From Clostridia bacterium (GTDB lineage Bacteria; Bacillota; Clostridia; Christensenellales; Pumilibacteraceae): a stretch of DNA of 60,542 nt. The stretch's first letter is position 1. Every line of letters begins with the position of its first letter. Below the pieces are notes generated by a model. That model was given only the letters and a program-made list of their open reading frames with translations, did no database searches and was not told the origin of the DNA. The position numbers and the translations under genes are program-made. The stretch lies in contig JAGAPA010000006.1 of assembly GCA_017623455.1 (NCBI GenBank), forward strand, positions 1 to 60,542. Direction: 5' to 3'. Shown here one piece after another: positions 60,245 through 60,542 of the stretch.

Positions 60245-60396
60245 AGTTGTTTTCCTAACTCTGATATAATAAAAATACTAAAATTATCATTGCAAACACA
60301 GTAGGTGTGTCAATCTCTAAATTTAAATTACAATATAAATAAAGCTTTAAGCCTACCCGTCTTTTTACTAACCTTCCAATTCCATACCCGATAAAA

Positions 60397-60542
60397 CTTT
60401 AAGCTTAGCTGAATAACAATATCGGGGGTGCGCCTGCTAATTAAACTCGTATTGTCACCCCAAACCCAAAGCACTCACTACACCTGTTCTTTAAGCTTAG
60501 CTGAATAACAATATCGGGGGTGCGCCTGCTAATTAAACTCGT
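60397..60542. repeat. 54-bp direct repeat at the right end, period 92 bp
   Basis: 60397-60450 and 60489-60542 are identical. Each contains TTTAAGCTTAGCTGAATAAC and GGGGGTGCGCCTGC, the latter shared with the tandem repeats near 58075. The second copy stops exactly at the last base of the window. 60245-60396 contains only the mnmG upstream region and AT-rich DNA. Confidence 0.85.

Overview
The window looks like one 60.5 kb contig from an anaerobic, spore-forming gut member of the Clostridia, possibly near the Christensenellales (low confidence on the order). The reasons are Firmicutes-type promoters and AGGAGG ribosome sites, the sporulation pair yabP-yabQ, a glycyl-radical activase, a V-type ATPase, and several glycan enzymes that suit host or plant polysaccharides. 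Both ends of the window are direct repeats, as expected where an assembly breaks. No rRNA, tRNA, CRISPR array, transposase, integrase or reverse transcriptase was seen.

Layout. 1-375: intergenic repeats. 376-6334 (minus): argS, ychF, a small exported protein, rnr and secG. 6535-7523 (plus): a DUF1934-like gene and an MBL-fold hydrolase, apparently on a leaderless mRNA. 7933-10680 (minus): a large zinc-ribbon/TIR/coiled-coil/DUF6273 protein. 10937-12758 (minus): nagA and a HAD phosphatase. 12885-14135 (plus): a flavin-binding protein and a methyltransferase. 14570-19712 (minus): a CofE-like protein, an ATPase-only GMP synthase, a GH78 enzyme and an SDR. 19911-34720 (minus): two giant lipoproteins ending in sialate O-acetylesterase domains. 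35057-37423: tex. 37650-39138 (plus): yabP, yabQ and a GH43 enzyme. 39643-41514 (minus): a second TIR/DUF6273 protein. 41725-47229: trmL, GH20, TspO, a radical-SAM activase and a MATE exporter. 47497-54732 (minus): a V-type ATPase operon in the order E-DUF2764-A-B-D-I-K. 55112-57965 (plus): MerR regulator, EamA transporter, GH28-like enzyme. 58373-60244 (minus): mnmG, with roughly 100-bp tandem repeats at its 3' side.

The most notable signal is a pair of putative invertible promoters. One lies in front of the first TIR protein (10711-10877) and one in front of the larger lipoprotein (28335-28542). Each consists of two inverted 29-bp sites enclosing a well-formed promoter that currently points away from the gene, towards a terminator. 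All four sites share one consensus with GTTC/GAAC ends. The central core is the same within a pair and different between pairs, as expected for site-specific recombination. Each switched gene has a paralogue in the window with a fixed, correctly oriented promoter.

The second signal is in the last codons of the two TIR/DUF6273 proteins. They differ almost only at NNY codons set between invariant framework codons, the pattern left by adenine-directed diversity-generating retroelements. No template repeat or reverse transcriptase is in the window, so this would have to work from elsewhere. Together these suggest a phase-variable, possibly hypervariable TIR receptor/effector family beside phase-variable surface glycan esterases. 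That model is an inference.
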